From Desulfobacteraceae bacterium (GTDB lineage Bacteria > Desulfobacterota > Desulfobacteria > Desulfobacterales > SURF-15), in assembly GCA_003599475.1 (NCBI GenBank), contig QZKK01000056.1, positions 1 through 36,557 on the forward strand: a stretch of DNA of 36,557 nt, in the 5' to 3' direction. This document shows, piece by piece, positions 1-7,415 of the stretch. Position numbers and translations under genes: made by a program. The stretch's first letter is position 1, and every line of letters begins with the position of its first letter. The notes beneath the pieces were generated by a model that had not been told where the DNA came from, searched no databases, and saw nothing but the letters and a program-made list of their open reading frames with translations.

Positions 1-48
1 GAAGTTCTTGATGATTTCCCGGTTCATGTATTTATATAGGATCGACAT
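1..48 (-). CDS. lptG: LptG, LPS export permease (N-terminal fragment, runs off the left end)
   Basis: Only the first 16 codons are in the window, reading MSILYKYMNREIIKNF from an ATG at 48-46. A short amphipathic start with a Y/M-x-R-E-x-I/L-K-x-F pattern is typical of YjgP/YjgQ permeases, and the gene lies directly downstream of lptF on the same strand, where the second permease of the pair is expected. LptF and LptG form the inner-membrane channel that, with the LptB ATPase, extracts LPS. The call rests on the N-terminus and context only. No strong ribosome-binding site is visible; a second in-frame ATG lies seven codons on. Confidence 0.7.
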   Translation of the reverse strand, partial: MSILYKYMNREIIKNF

Positions 49-57
49 CTAGAGAAT

Positions 58-178
58 GTCCAATATCCAACGTAGAATGCCCAATGTCCAGGTTCGGGTT
101 TCAGGTTTTCGGGTTTCAGGTTTTTTCGTTCTCCGACCTCTGACCTCCGACCTCTGACCTCTGGTTTTCGGGTTTCGT
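58..178. repeat. Heptad tandem-repeat block between lptF and lptG
   Basis: The stretch can be written as consecutive 7-mers such as ccaatgt, ccaggtt, cgggttt, caggttt, then cctctga, cctccga, cctctga, cctctgg. The unit drifts but the phase of seven holds. The block covers the whole lptF-lptG spacer and runs into the 3' end of lptF, so it supplies that gene's last codons and stop. Confidence 0.8.
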
Positions 179-1336
179 AAAGGATGACTTCAGTCTCGCG
201 TATATGGCCATTAGCGCATCCAATCTGACCGTTCGCTCTCTGGCGGTTCGGACGAGGATAACCATTCCGAATCCGGCCGTAACGACATTGGGAACCCACA
301 TCCCGATTGCGGGCGGATACACGCCGGCTTCCCCGAAGACCCAGCCCGCGGAAAGCATGATATAATACAAGAGAAAGAAGAAGAGTCCCAGTCCGATTCC
401 GAACGTGGTCTTTGCGGACTTCGACTGTATCCCTAAAGGAAATGCCAGCAGCCCGAGAGCGAAACAGGCTGCCGGGATCGAAAATTTTTTATGAAGCTCC
501 ATCAGAGCCAGGTAATACCGATCGTCTTTTTTTTCTGCCTGTCTTACGTACTGCTGCAATTCCGGGATACTCATCTCCTCTTCGTCCTTGGGTCCTCCGG
601 GGGTTCCGATCGGAGGTTTCGGCGGAGAAATGGTCAGATCGTAGGTATCGAAATGGATCATGTGTGCGGATCGGTGATCGAGATCCACCTGATTGATGGT
701 TCCGTTGTAGAGCCTGAAATAGAACGTAAACTTCTCCGGATCGCTCATCAATCGGGCCTTGGGGGCGACCACCGTGGAAACGACCTTCTCGTTGCGCTGA
801 TCCTGGATGAATACATCGACCAGCGTTTTGCTTTTCAAATCGACCTTGTTCACATACAGGATCACCCCCTCCAGTTGATCGTTGAAGGTCCGCTCTTTGA
901 GCCCGATGTCGAGATTGGAGGCGATGACCCTCACCGCCAGTTCCTTCAGGGCCAACCGGCCTTTCGGCAGCCCGTAGATGCCCATAAACGAGGTCATGAG
1001 ATAACCCACCAGACAGAATAGAAAAACCGGCGGAAGGAGCCGGTAGATGCTGATTCCCCCCGATTTGAGCGCAACGATCTCATTGTCTGTGGACAGGCGC
1101 AGAAAGGTCAGCAATACGGACATCATCACGGACATGGGGATGATGAACTGCAGGAAAAAGGGCATGGAATAGACGAGCATCGAAAGGACGGTCAAGAGGC
1201 CGATCCGGTAATTGACGATCAGGTTGGTGATCTCAAGGATCTTGGTCATCAGAAAAAGGAAGGTGAAAAAGACCATGTTGATCAGAAAAGGCGGAAGAAG
1301 CTCGAAAAAGATGTACCGGTGGATGATCAGACTCAT
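116..1336 (-). CDS. lptF: LptF, LPS export ABC transporter permease (YjgP/YjgQ family)
   Basis: This 406-residue inner-membrane protein has the YjgP/YjgQ layout: an N-terminal membrane pair (about residues 11-75, with another segment near 95-120), a periplasmic beta-jellyroll region (about 125-260) and C-terminal membrane segments (about 285-375). In known systems LptF and LptG pair with LptB to extract LPS and pass it to the periplasmic bridge. The gene precedes lptG on the same strand and is divergent from the GT39 gene. The start is an ATG at 1336-1334. Oddly, the final ~19 residues, rich in Glu, Arg and Ser, are not conserved permease sequence but translation of the heptad repeat at 58-178, which also provides the stop. 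LptF rather than LptG is inferred from gene order. Confidence 0.9.
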   Translation of the reverse strand: MSLIIHRYIFFELLPPFLINMVFFTFLFLMTKILEITNLIVNYRIGLLTVLSMLVYSMPFFLQFIIPMSVMMSVLLTFLRLSTDNEIVALKSGGISIYRLLPPVFLFCLVGYLMTSFMGIYGLPKGRLALKELAVRVIASNLDIGLKERTFNDQLEGVILYVNKVDLKSKTLVDVFIQDQRNEKVVSTVVAPKARLMSDPEKFTFYFRLYNGTINQVDLDHRSAHMIHFDTYDLTISPPKPPIGTPGGPKDEEEMSIPELQQYVRQAEKKDDRYYLALMELHKKFSIPAACFALGLLAFPLGIQSKSAKTTFGIGLGLFFFLLYYIMLSAGWVFGEAGVYPPAIGMWVPNVVTAGFGMVILVRTARERTVRLDALMAIYARLKSSFTKPENQRSEVGGQRSENEKT

Positions 1337-1380
1337 TTTGAATCAAATACCCTATGGGGGCTGATGAATCAAGTCAAAAG

Positions 1381-1535
1381 CCTGAAATCGTTGAAATCGT
1401 TGAAATCGTTGAAGCCGTTGAAACCGTTGAAGTCGTTGAAATCGTTGAAGTCGTCTTCAACGTGTAACGACTTCAACGTGTAACGACTTCAACGTGCAAC
1501 GTGCAACGATTTTTCAAACCCGCAACCCGGAATCT
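1381..1535. repeat. Inverted tandem-repeat element upstream of the GT39 gene (9-nt and 7-nt units)
   Basis: Left arm: eight tandem 9-mers of the form cgttgaaat / cgttgaagt. Right arm: the reverse complement mixed with 7-mers (ttcaacg, tgcaacg). CGTTGAAGTCG at 1443-1453 is matched exactly by its inverse at 1468-1478 and again at 1484-1494, so a long hairpin or cruciform is possible. It lies between the divergent lptF and GT39 starts. Confidence 0.85.
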
Positions 1536-1572
1536 GCTTGACATCGGCTGGGGCTGAGGGTAAGTCGGGACA

Positions 1573-3138
1573 ATGGTTCAGCGCCCTTATCTTGCCGCCG
1601 CATGGTTGTGGATCATCGGTTTCAGTCTGTTTCGATGGATCTATTCAGGACAATTCCTTCTGGTGCCGGATGAGACAAACTACTGGCAATGGAGCCGGCA
1701 TCTTGCCCCTGGATACCACGACCAAGCCCCTTTGATCGCCTGGGCGATTCATCTCGGCACTCTGATTTTCGGGCACACGGAAACCGGTGTCCGATTTCCT
1801 TCGGTTCTTTCCGTCGGCGTAGCGTCGGCTTACCTGTTGCTCCTGGCAAACCGTTACTTCGGCGCAAAGACAGCATGGTACACCGCCGTGATCAGTCAGG
1901 CCGTATTGCTGTTCAATGTGGGCGGACTGCTCGCCACCCCGGATGGACTCCAGGCGGCTGCATGGGCGGGAGCGGCTTATCACACGGCCGTTGCCTATGA
2001 TGAAAATCGATTGCACCAGTGGATGCTCGGCGGGTTCTGGTTCGGACTCGGCCTGCTGAGCAAATATACGATGGTCCTCTTTTTGCCGGGAGCGTTTCTG
2101 TACGGACTCTTTTCCCGGATGCACCGGAACCGGCTTCTAGGCCTTCGGCCCTATGCGGGGGTTGCCTTCGGGCTGCTGATGTTTCTTCCGGTGATCGTCT
2201 GGAACGCCCGGAACCATTGGAACTCCGTCCGGCATGTCGCCTACCTCGGGGGAGCCAACGAAACGATGTCTCTCCATTTGAAGTACTTCGCCGAACTGAT
2301 CGCCTCCCAAGCCGGCCTGGTCTCTCCTCTGATCCTCGTTCTCGGCCTATGGGCGTGGTATCTGGCGATCCGGCGCCCTTTCCGTACCGACCACTGGATC
2401 TACGGCTATCTTTTTTTCGCCTCATTTCCCATGTTTGCATTTTTCGTGCTGCTCAGCCTGAATGCCCGGGTCTACGGAAACTGGCCGGCCGCAGGGTACC
2501 TTGGCGTTTCGGTGCTTGCGGCCGCATTCTTCGGAGACCGATCCAAGCCGAACCCGGACATCCGGCTCCTTCTCTGGGGGCGGAAACTGTGGCCGTGGGG
2601 GATCGGGACCGCTTACCTGTTTACCTTCCTGCTGCTTACCCAGGTGGTCTGGCCGATCCTGCCCGTTCCGCCCGAGCTGAACCGGCCCGCAAAGGAAATC
2701 CTCGGTTGGAAAAAGCTTGGAATGGAAGCCGAAGCCATGAGAGAGGGTATGCCGAGGCCGGATAAGACCTTTCTTTTCGGCCTGAGGTATCAGATTGCCA
2801 GCGAGCTGGCGTTCTATGCCCCCGGGCAGCCGCAAACCGTCTCCATCAACCGCTGGAGCCGGCCGAACGTCTATGACTACTGGTGGCGGGACCAGGACCT
2901 GATCGGATGGGATGCCGTCGGCGTCACTTATCGGCCCGACAGCCATCTCAATCAGCTCAATCAGGTATTTGAACAGGTGGAGCCGCCGGTGCGTCTGGAT
3001 ATCTACCCTGAAGAGCTTTTTTCCAATCCGCCCGCAGACGGAAAACCGATCAAATCTCTATGGCTGTATCGCGCCCGTGGATTCAAAGGCGGCCTCCGCT
3101 GGCAGCCGCCGGACCGCAGCGATATCCGGGCGTATTGA
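1573..3138 (+). CDS. GT39/ArnT-like polytopic membrane glycosyltransferase
   Basis: This 521-residue GT-C-fold protein has an N-terminal hydrophobic helix (about 8-26) followed by an external loop with the acidic pair D33-E34 in the context DETNYW and a further D50 before the QAPLIAW segment. That is the PMT_2/GT39 arrangement, in which loop acids activate a lipid-phosphate sugar. About ten more hydrophobic segments run to residue ~365, and a soluble C-terminal domain follows. Such enzymes move a sugar from polyprenyl phosphate onto lipid A, LPS or protein on the periplasmic side. The GT2 enzyme at 3325-4050 is a plausible source of its donor, an inference from proximity. The gene is on the strand opposite to its neighbours and repeat elements of the same unit flank it. 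Acceptor and sugar are unknown. Confidence 0.85.
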   Translation: MVQRPYLAAAWLWIIGFSLFRWIYSGQFLLVPDETNYWQWSRHLAPGYHDQAPLIAWAIHLGTLIFGHTETGVRFPSVLSVGVASAYLLLLANRYFGAKTAWYTAVISQAVLLFNVGGLLATPDGLQAAAWAGAAYHTAVAYDENRLHQWMLGGFWFGLGLLSKYTMVLFLPGAFLYGLFSRMHRNRLLGLRPYAGVAFGLLMFLPVIVWNARNHWNSVRHVAYLGGANETMSLHLKYFAELIASQAGLVSPLILVLGLWAWYLAIRRPFRTDHWIYGYLFFASFPMFAFFVLLSLNARVYGNWPAAGYLGVSVLAAAFFGDRSKPNPDIRLLLWGRKLWPWGIGTAYLFTFLLLTQVVWPILPVPPELNRPAKEILGWKKLGMEAEAMREGMPRPDKTFLFGLRYQIASELAFYAPGQPQTVSINRWSRPNVYDYWWRDQDLIGWDAVGVTYRPDSHLNQLNQVFEQVEPPVRLDIYPEELFSNPPADGKPIKSLWLYRARGFKGGLRWQPPDRSDIRAY

Positions 3139-3141
3139 TCG

Positions 3142-3333
3142 GTGCACGTTGAAATCGTTGAAGTCGTTGCACGTTGAAGCCGTTTCACGTACAGGCTGAA
3201 ACTTGAATCTTTAAACGCTGGACCCTTCAAGCTTTGCCTCCTGCGATAAAAAACAAATGCTAAACTCTGGATCTGTGGCGTGTAACGTGCAACGATTTGA
3301 ACGGCTTCAACGATTTGAACGATTTCAACGATC
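3142..3333. repeat. Inverted tandem-repeat element between the GT39 and GT2 genes
   Basis: It uses the same gttgaa-type units as the block at 1381-1535. CGTTGAAGCCGTT at 3172-3184 is matched exactly (13 bp) by its inverse at 3300-3312, and CGTTGAAATC at 3147-3156 by its inverse at 3321-3330. The arms enclose about 110 bp of non-repeat sequence. The stop codon of the GT2 gene lies in the right arm. Confidence 0.85.
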
Positions 3334-4050
3334 CTCCCTGTGCAATTTCTTGATCCTGAAGAGCTCCTGAAAGACAAAGAGGGATTTTCGAAAGCTGTCA
3401 TAGACGATCCGTGAATTTTCGATATGGCGCCATTTCACCGGGAATTCGGTGGTTTTGAACCCGTGCTCCTTTGCCAGCCATAGAATTTCCGGATCGAAAA
3501 TGACGCTGTCCAGGCGCTGTTTTTCAAAAAGCACCTTGGCGGCCAGCGCCTGAAAGAGCTTGAATCCGCATTGCGTATCTTGATAGTCGATTCCAAGATA
3601 CCGGTTCTGAATGAAGGTGTAGATCTTAGCCGAAATTTCGCGGAAGATGTTCTGATGCTTCTCTACGACGGAACCGCAAAGGGCGCGCGATGCGATGGCG
3701 ACATCCGCCCCTGCCTGCAGCAGGGGAATCCCCTTTTCGATCTCCTGGATGGGAACTGCATAGTCTGCATCCATGAACATGATCCATGAGCCTGTGCCCT
3801 GCAGCATTCCGAAGCGCACCGCATAGCCTTTTCCCCTGTTCGGATGATACTCGATAGCCTTTACATAAACCTTCTCCGACGAGGGAAACCGTCTTTCGAC
3901 AAGCGCCTTTGTCTCATCCTTGCTGCCGTCGCTGACGACGATGACTTCGCTCCGGTAGTTCTGCCGGTTCAGATAGGAAAGCGTCCGGGTCAGTGTCGTA
4001 ACGATCCGGTCGGCTTCGTTGTATGCAGGGATAACGATTGAAAGCTGCAT
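3325..4050 (-). CDS. Family 2 glycosyltransferase, dolichyl/undecaprenyl-phosphate glucosyltransferase-like
   Basis: The 241-residue protein starts MQLSIVIPAYNE, a textbook GT2 N-terminus, with DGS at 41-43, the metal-binding DAD at 94-96 and DTQCGFK at 158-164. The last motif is typical of the DPM1/ALG5-type branch that makes polyprenyl-phosphate sugars at the cytoplasmic face. No C-terminal membrane segments are present. The open frame extends 67 codons further upstream, but that part overlaps the PAP2 gene and looks like read-through, so the ATG at 4050 is chosen; it lies 5 nt after the PAP2 stop, suggesting coupled translation. It is probably a partner of the GT39 enzyme; the sugar cannot be read from the sequence. 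Confidence 0.85.
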   Translation of the reverse strand: MQLSIVIPAYNEADRIVTTLTRTLSYLNRQNYRSEVIVVSDGSKDETKALVERRFPSSEKVYVKAIEYHPNRGKGYAVRFGMLQGTGSWIMFMDADYAVPIQEIEKGIPLLQAGADVAIASRALCGSVVEKHQNIFREISAKIYTFIQNRYLGIDYQDTQCGFKLFQALAAKVLFEKQRLDSVIFDPEILWLAKEHGFKTTEFPVKWRHIENSRIVYDSFRKSLFVFQELFRIKKLHREDR

Positions 4051-4055
4051 GGCGG

Positions 4056-4709
4056 TTATCGGCCGTGTTGTAAGAGAGGCTTGGCGAATACTTTTTCGAA
4101 GAACCGGATGGCCCGGTTGGTCGGAAAGATCAGCACCAGAGCGCAAAGAGTGCCTGCAGCGGCGCCGAGGACGACGTCGAATGGAAAATGGTCGCCCAGA
4201 TAGATCCTGGAGTATCCCACTAAAATGGCGATCGAATAGAAGGCCGGCCACAGCCTGCGGAAGTAAAAGCTCAGAAAAAATGCGGCGGCAAAGATATTGG
4301 TGGCATGCGCGGATGGAAGCGAAAGCGACTCTCCCCGGACGGTTTCTTTCAGCCGGGGCGTCGTGTGCCAGCGTTCGTCAATCGGTTTTGCCCGCTCCAT
4401 TCGTTCGTATTTATGCACGAAAGAAAGCGCGTGGTAGGGCCTCGGCCGATCGAAAACCGGCTTCAGCAGATCGGAGGCGACCCATTCTGACAAGCAGATG
4501 AGGGCAATGACGGCAACGGCCACGGTCCGGTTCTTCGCACTGTTTCGGATCGCCAGAAAGAGCCAGCCGACGACAATGGGGATGTAAAAATATTCTATCC
4601 CCGACATAACGGGCATCAGCAGATCGAAGAGGCTGTTTTGCCCCTCCCGATTGATGAGGTGAAACAGCCGGGTATCGATATTTTGGACATATGGGATCAT
4701 GATCGTCAT
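4056..4709 (-). CDS. PAP2-family membrane phosphatase
   Basis: This 217-residue integral membrane protein carries all three PAP2 signatures: K83 with R90-P91 (KX6RP), PSAH at 132-135, and S167-R168 with H174 and D178 (SRX5HX3D). The catalytic histidines are therefore present. About five or six hydrophobic segments alternate with these motifs, placing the active site at the periplasmic face. Bacterial members dephosphorylate undecaprenyl pyrophosphate, phosphatidylglycerol phosphate or lipid A. Its ATG overlaps the msbA stop (ATGA), and the GT2 gene follows 5 nt later. That position after a lipid A flippase makes lipid A or carrier-lipid dephosphorylation the best guess, but the substrate is not determined by these motifs. 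Confidence 0.88.
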   Translation of the reverse strand: MTIMIPYVQNIDTRLFHLINREGQNSLFDLLMPVMSGIEYFYIPIVVGWLFLAIRNSAKNRTVAVAVIALICLSEWVASDLLKPVFDRPRPYHALSFVHKYERMERAKPIDERWHTTPRLKETVRGESLSLPSAHATNIFAAAFFLSFYFRRLWPAFYSIAILVGYSRIYLGDHFPFDVVLGAAAGTLCALVLIFPTNRAIRFFEKVFAKPLLQHGR

Positions 4710-6481
4710 GTAAACAGGCTCGCCTCGACACGTCCGTTTCCGTTTGAAAACTGCATCTGATAAAGTCTGCAGTACTCCCCTTTGCAGGAAAGAAGCTCGC
4801 TATGGGTCCCCTCTTCGGCGATCCGCCCGTTGGAAATGACCACGATCCGGTCCGCATAGACAACCGTCGAAAGCCGGTGTGCGATGATAAAGGTCGTGCG
4901 CCCTCGCATCAGATTCTCGAGTGCCTTTTGAACCAGCATCTCGGATTCCGAATCGAGCGATGAAGTGGCCTCGTCCAGGATCAATATCGGTGCATCCTTT
5001 ATAAGGGCGCGGGCAATGCAGATCCGCTGCTTTTCCCCGCCCGAAAGACGGCCCCCCAGCTCTCCGATATTGGTTTCGAACTTTTCCGGAAAGCTTTCGA
5101 TGAAATCGTAGGCATAGGCCGCCTTTGCCGCCTGAACGATTTCGGATTCGGAGGCGGCGGGTTTTCCGTATGCGATGTTGTTGCGCACCGTATCGTTGAA
5201 GAGAATGGGATCCTGGGTGACGATTGCGATCTGCCGTCGCAGCGATTCGATGGAGGCTCTTCGAATGTCCAGGCCATCGATCCGTATCGAGCCTTCCGAT
5301 ACATCGTAGAACCTGGGGATGAGATTTACCAGGGTGGTTTTGCCGCCCCCGCTCGTGCCGACGATCGCAAGAATCTCTCCGGCGCGCACATCCAGATTGA
5401 TGTCTTTGAGAACCATTTCCTGGCTGTACCTGAAATAGACGTGTTCAAACGTCACCCGATGGGGCGCAACCGGCAGGACCACAGGGTTTGCATCCTGTTT
5501 GATGTCGGACTGTCTTTCGATGATGTCGAAAACCCGGTCGGCGGCCGAAAGCCCTTCCTGAATCGTTGCGTTGATCCGGCTCAATTTTTTCACCGGATCG
5601 TACATCATGATCACGGCCCCGATGAAGGCGAAAAAGGTGCCCGGTGTAGAGGTTCCGGCCGTGACTCGATATCCGCCGTAGCCGATGATCAGGGCGACTC
5701 CGACGCCTCCTAAAAACTCCATGATGGGAGAAGTCAGTGATTTTGCAACGACCGCCCGCATTTCCAGGCGAAAAAGCCGATCGGTCCTCTGGAAGAAGCG
5801 CTCCTTTTCATAAGACTCCATTCCGAAAGCCTTGACGATTTTCTGCCCGGCAATGGTCTCGTGAAGAAACGCGCTCAAATCGGCCATCGATTCCTGGCAC
5901 CCGGTGCTGACTTTTCTCACCCGGCGGCCGAATTCGACCACCGGATAGAATGCAAGAGGCAACACGACAAAGGCAAGCAGCGCCAGTTTCCAGTCCATGT
6001 AGAGGATGACAAACGTCAGGCCGATGATGGTCAAAGCATCTCTCATCAGCCCGGTAACGGCCGTCGAGACCATGGCCCTCATGATATTTACGTCATTTGT
6101 GATGCGGGACATCAGAGCCCCGGTGCGTTCTTCATTGAAAAAGGAAAAGGGGAGATCCTGGATATGGACATAGAGGCTTTCCCGGAGCCGTTTGATGATC
6201 CCCTGTCCCACGAAGCTCATCATATACTCCTGGCCGTAATAGCCGAGGCCGCGCAGAAGAAAAAGCGCCACCACCGCCAACGGGATGATTTTGAGCATCC
6301 CCGTATCCTGCCGTACGAAGACTTCGTCGATGGCCGGTTTCATGAGCCATGCGGTCGCGGAGGTGGATGCGGCCACCAGCATGGAACAGAGGGCGCCGAA
6401 AATCAGGCGGTACCTGTTTTCCTTGATCAACTGGAAAAGCTGCCGATGGCGATTCCGGATGAATCGAGCAGGAAGGATCAT
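4706..6481 (-). CDS. msbA: MsbA, lipid A export ABC transporter (fused permease/ATPase)
   Basis: This 591-residue half-transporter has six N-terminal transmembrane segments (about 24-310) and a C-terminal nucleotide-binding domain. Walker A is GTSGGGKTT at 375-383, the Q-loop lies in VTQDP near 421-425, the ABC signature LSGGE is at 479-483, Walker B ILILDE at 499-504, and the switch histidine lies in IIAHRLST near 532-539. In the family the homodimer flips core-lipid A across the inner membrane. It sits between lipid A synthesis genes and the PAP2/GT2 pair, whose first ATG overlaps its stop. Start ATG 6481-6479. A repeat spacer of about 250 bp separates it from the upstream acyltransferase gene. 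Confidence 0.93.
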   Translation of the reverse strand: MILPARFIRNRHRQLFQLIKENRYRLIFGALCSMLVAASTSATAWLMKPAIDEVFVRQDTGMLKIIPLAVVALFLLRGLGYYGQEYMMSFVGQGIIKRLRESLYVHIQDLPFSFFNEERTGALMSRITNDVNIMRAMVSTAVTGLMRDALTIIGLTFVILYMDWKLALLAFVVLPLAFYPVVEFGRRVRKVSTGCQESMADLSAFLHETIAGQKIVKAFGMESYEKERFFQRTDRLFRLEMRAVVAKSLTSPIMEFLGGVGVALIIGYGGYRVTAGTSTPGTFFAFIGAVIMMYDPVKKLSRINATIQEGLSAADRVFDIIERQSDIKQDANPVVLPVAPHRVTFEHVYFRYSQEMVLKDINLDVRAGEILAIVGTSGGGKTTLVNLIPRFYDVSEGSIRIDGLDIRRASIESLRRQIAIVTQDPILFNDTVRNNIAYGKPAASESEIVQAAKAAYAYDFIESFPEKFETNIGELGGRLSGGEKQRICIARALIKDAPILILDEATSSLDSESEMLVQKALENLMRGRTTFIIAHRLSTVVYADRIVVISNGRIAEEGTHSELLSCKGEYCRLYQMQFSNGNGRVEASLFT

Positions 6482-6619
6482 TGCAGGCGGCTCGTCGGGC
6501 TTTGAGTTTGTCGTTTCATAGACGCCTTTTACCCCATGTTCCCGATTCGATCAAGCCGCTTTCCGTGCAATCTTTCAGCCACTAAGTACACGCATGCGTG
6601 ATGATTGTGGCATATCAGA

Positions 6620-6720
6620 TTCACCACAGAGGACACAGAGTTCACAGAGAGGAGGCGAAGAATCTGTTTTACATACATTTTTCTTATTTCTTCTTCGTGC
6701 CTTTGTGTCCTGGTGGCGAA
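6620..6720. repeat. Dispersed cacagag-type inverted repeat between the acyltransferase gene and msbA
   Basis: Left arm caccacagaggacacagag from 6622, right arm cgtgcctttgtgtcctgg from 6696, imperfectly complementary around an A/T-rich centre. I recognise the motif as a widespread bacterial intergenic repeat with cacagag and aaggcac units facing each other. A related cgcaaagacacgaaggcac copy lies at 18486-18504. Confidence 0.75.
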
Positions 6721-6734
6721 CGGTTTCCTTTCCG

Positions 6735-7415
6735 TCACTCGATGACATGACCGAAACGGCGGTCGGCATCTTCGGTAATCCGCTTGAGCTCCTGTTCCAG
6801 CCGAAGCCGGCAATCCTCTTCGAGCGCCTGGTCTGCATCTTTTGGAACCTGGATGGGCTTTCCGTATACCATCAGGCAGCCTGTAAATGGCATCGGCAGA
6901 ATAAAACGGTCCCAGCTTTTGAAGACCTTGATTCGAGCCGCGCTATAGGTCATCGGTACGATGGGGGAGCCGGATTTCTTGGCAATCGTGATGACCCCCG
7001 GTTGAACTTTGAACCGGGGTCCCTGGGGACCGTCCGGGATGATGACCGCCGGCCGCCCCTCCCGCAGGCGCCGAATGAGCATGGCGCCGGCACGCGCCCC
7101 TCCTTTTCGCGTAGATCCCCGGATCGGCTCATGGCCCTGCCTTTTTACCAGCCGGGCGATGTATTCCCCGTCTCTGGATCGGCTGGTGAGGATGCTCGCG
7201 TTCCATCCCTTGAAGAGATAGCTGATCAGAAGAATCCGGGAATGCCAGAAAACCCCGATCGCCTCCCGCTTCTCGTAAAGCTGTCTGACTTCTTCAAACC
7301 CGACTACCTCGATCCGGGTGGTCCGAAAAAGTGTATCGATGAAAAGTTTTGCGCCCGCACCGACCATGCGCCATTTGAGCTCCGTCCAGAAATCGTTTCG
7401 ATATCCTTCTTTCAT
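6735..7415 (-). CDS. DUF374 lysophospholipid acyltransferase-family protein
   Basis: The 226-residue protein matches the DUF374 branch of the LPLAT superfamily: the VFWHSR segment (H58), the G-S-T-R-x-G-G-A-R block (about 100-108) and PDGPQGPRF followed by QPG (about 127-140). In the usual HX4D motif an Asp lies five residues after the His; here that residue is Leu63, as is common in DUF374, so the catalytic detail is unclear. The ATG (7415-7413) directly abuts the lpxB stop codon with no intervening base. Position between lpxB and msbA suggests a role in lipid A or Kdo-lipid acylation, perhaps standing in for LpxL, which is inference. Confidence 0.85.
   Translation of the reverse strand: MKEGYRNDFWTELKWRMVGAGAKLFIDTLFRTTRIEVVGFEEVRQLYEKREAIGVFWHSRILLISYLFKGWNASILTSRSRDGEYIARLVKRQGHEPIRGSTRKGGARAGAMLIRRLREGRPAVIIPDGPQGPRFKVQPGVITIAKKSGSPIVPMTYSAARIKVFKSWDRFILPMPFTGCLMVYGKPIQVPKDADQALEEDCRLRLEQELKRITEDADRRFGHVIE

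Noticed and set aside
24..299. Open frame with Arg/Glu-rich residues overlapping the lptF 3' end
   Set aside because: It is translation of the heptad repeat in another frame; no ribosome-binding site or family resemblance.
1381..1535. Tandem repeats as a CRISPR array
   Set aside because: Units are 7-9 nt, directly abutting, with no spacers of 30 nt or so and no cas genes nearby.
1537..1565. TTGACA upstream of the GT39 gene as a promoter
   Set aside because: No acceptable -10 at 16-18 nt; the match alone is weak.
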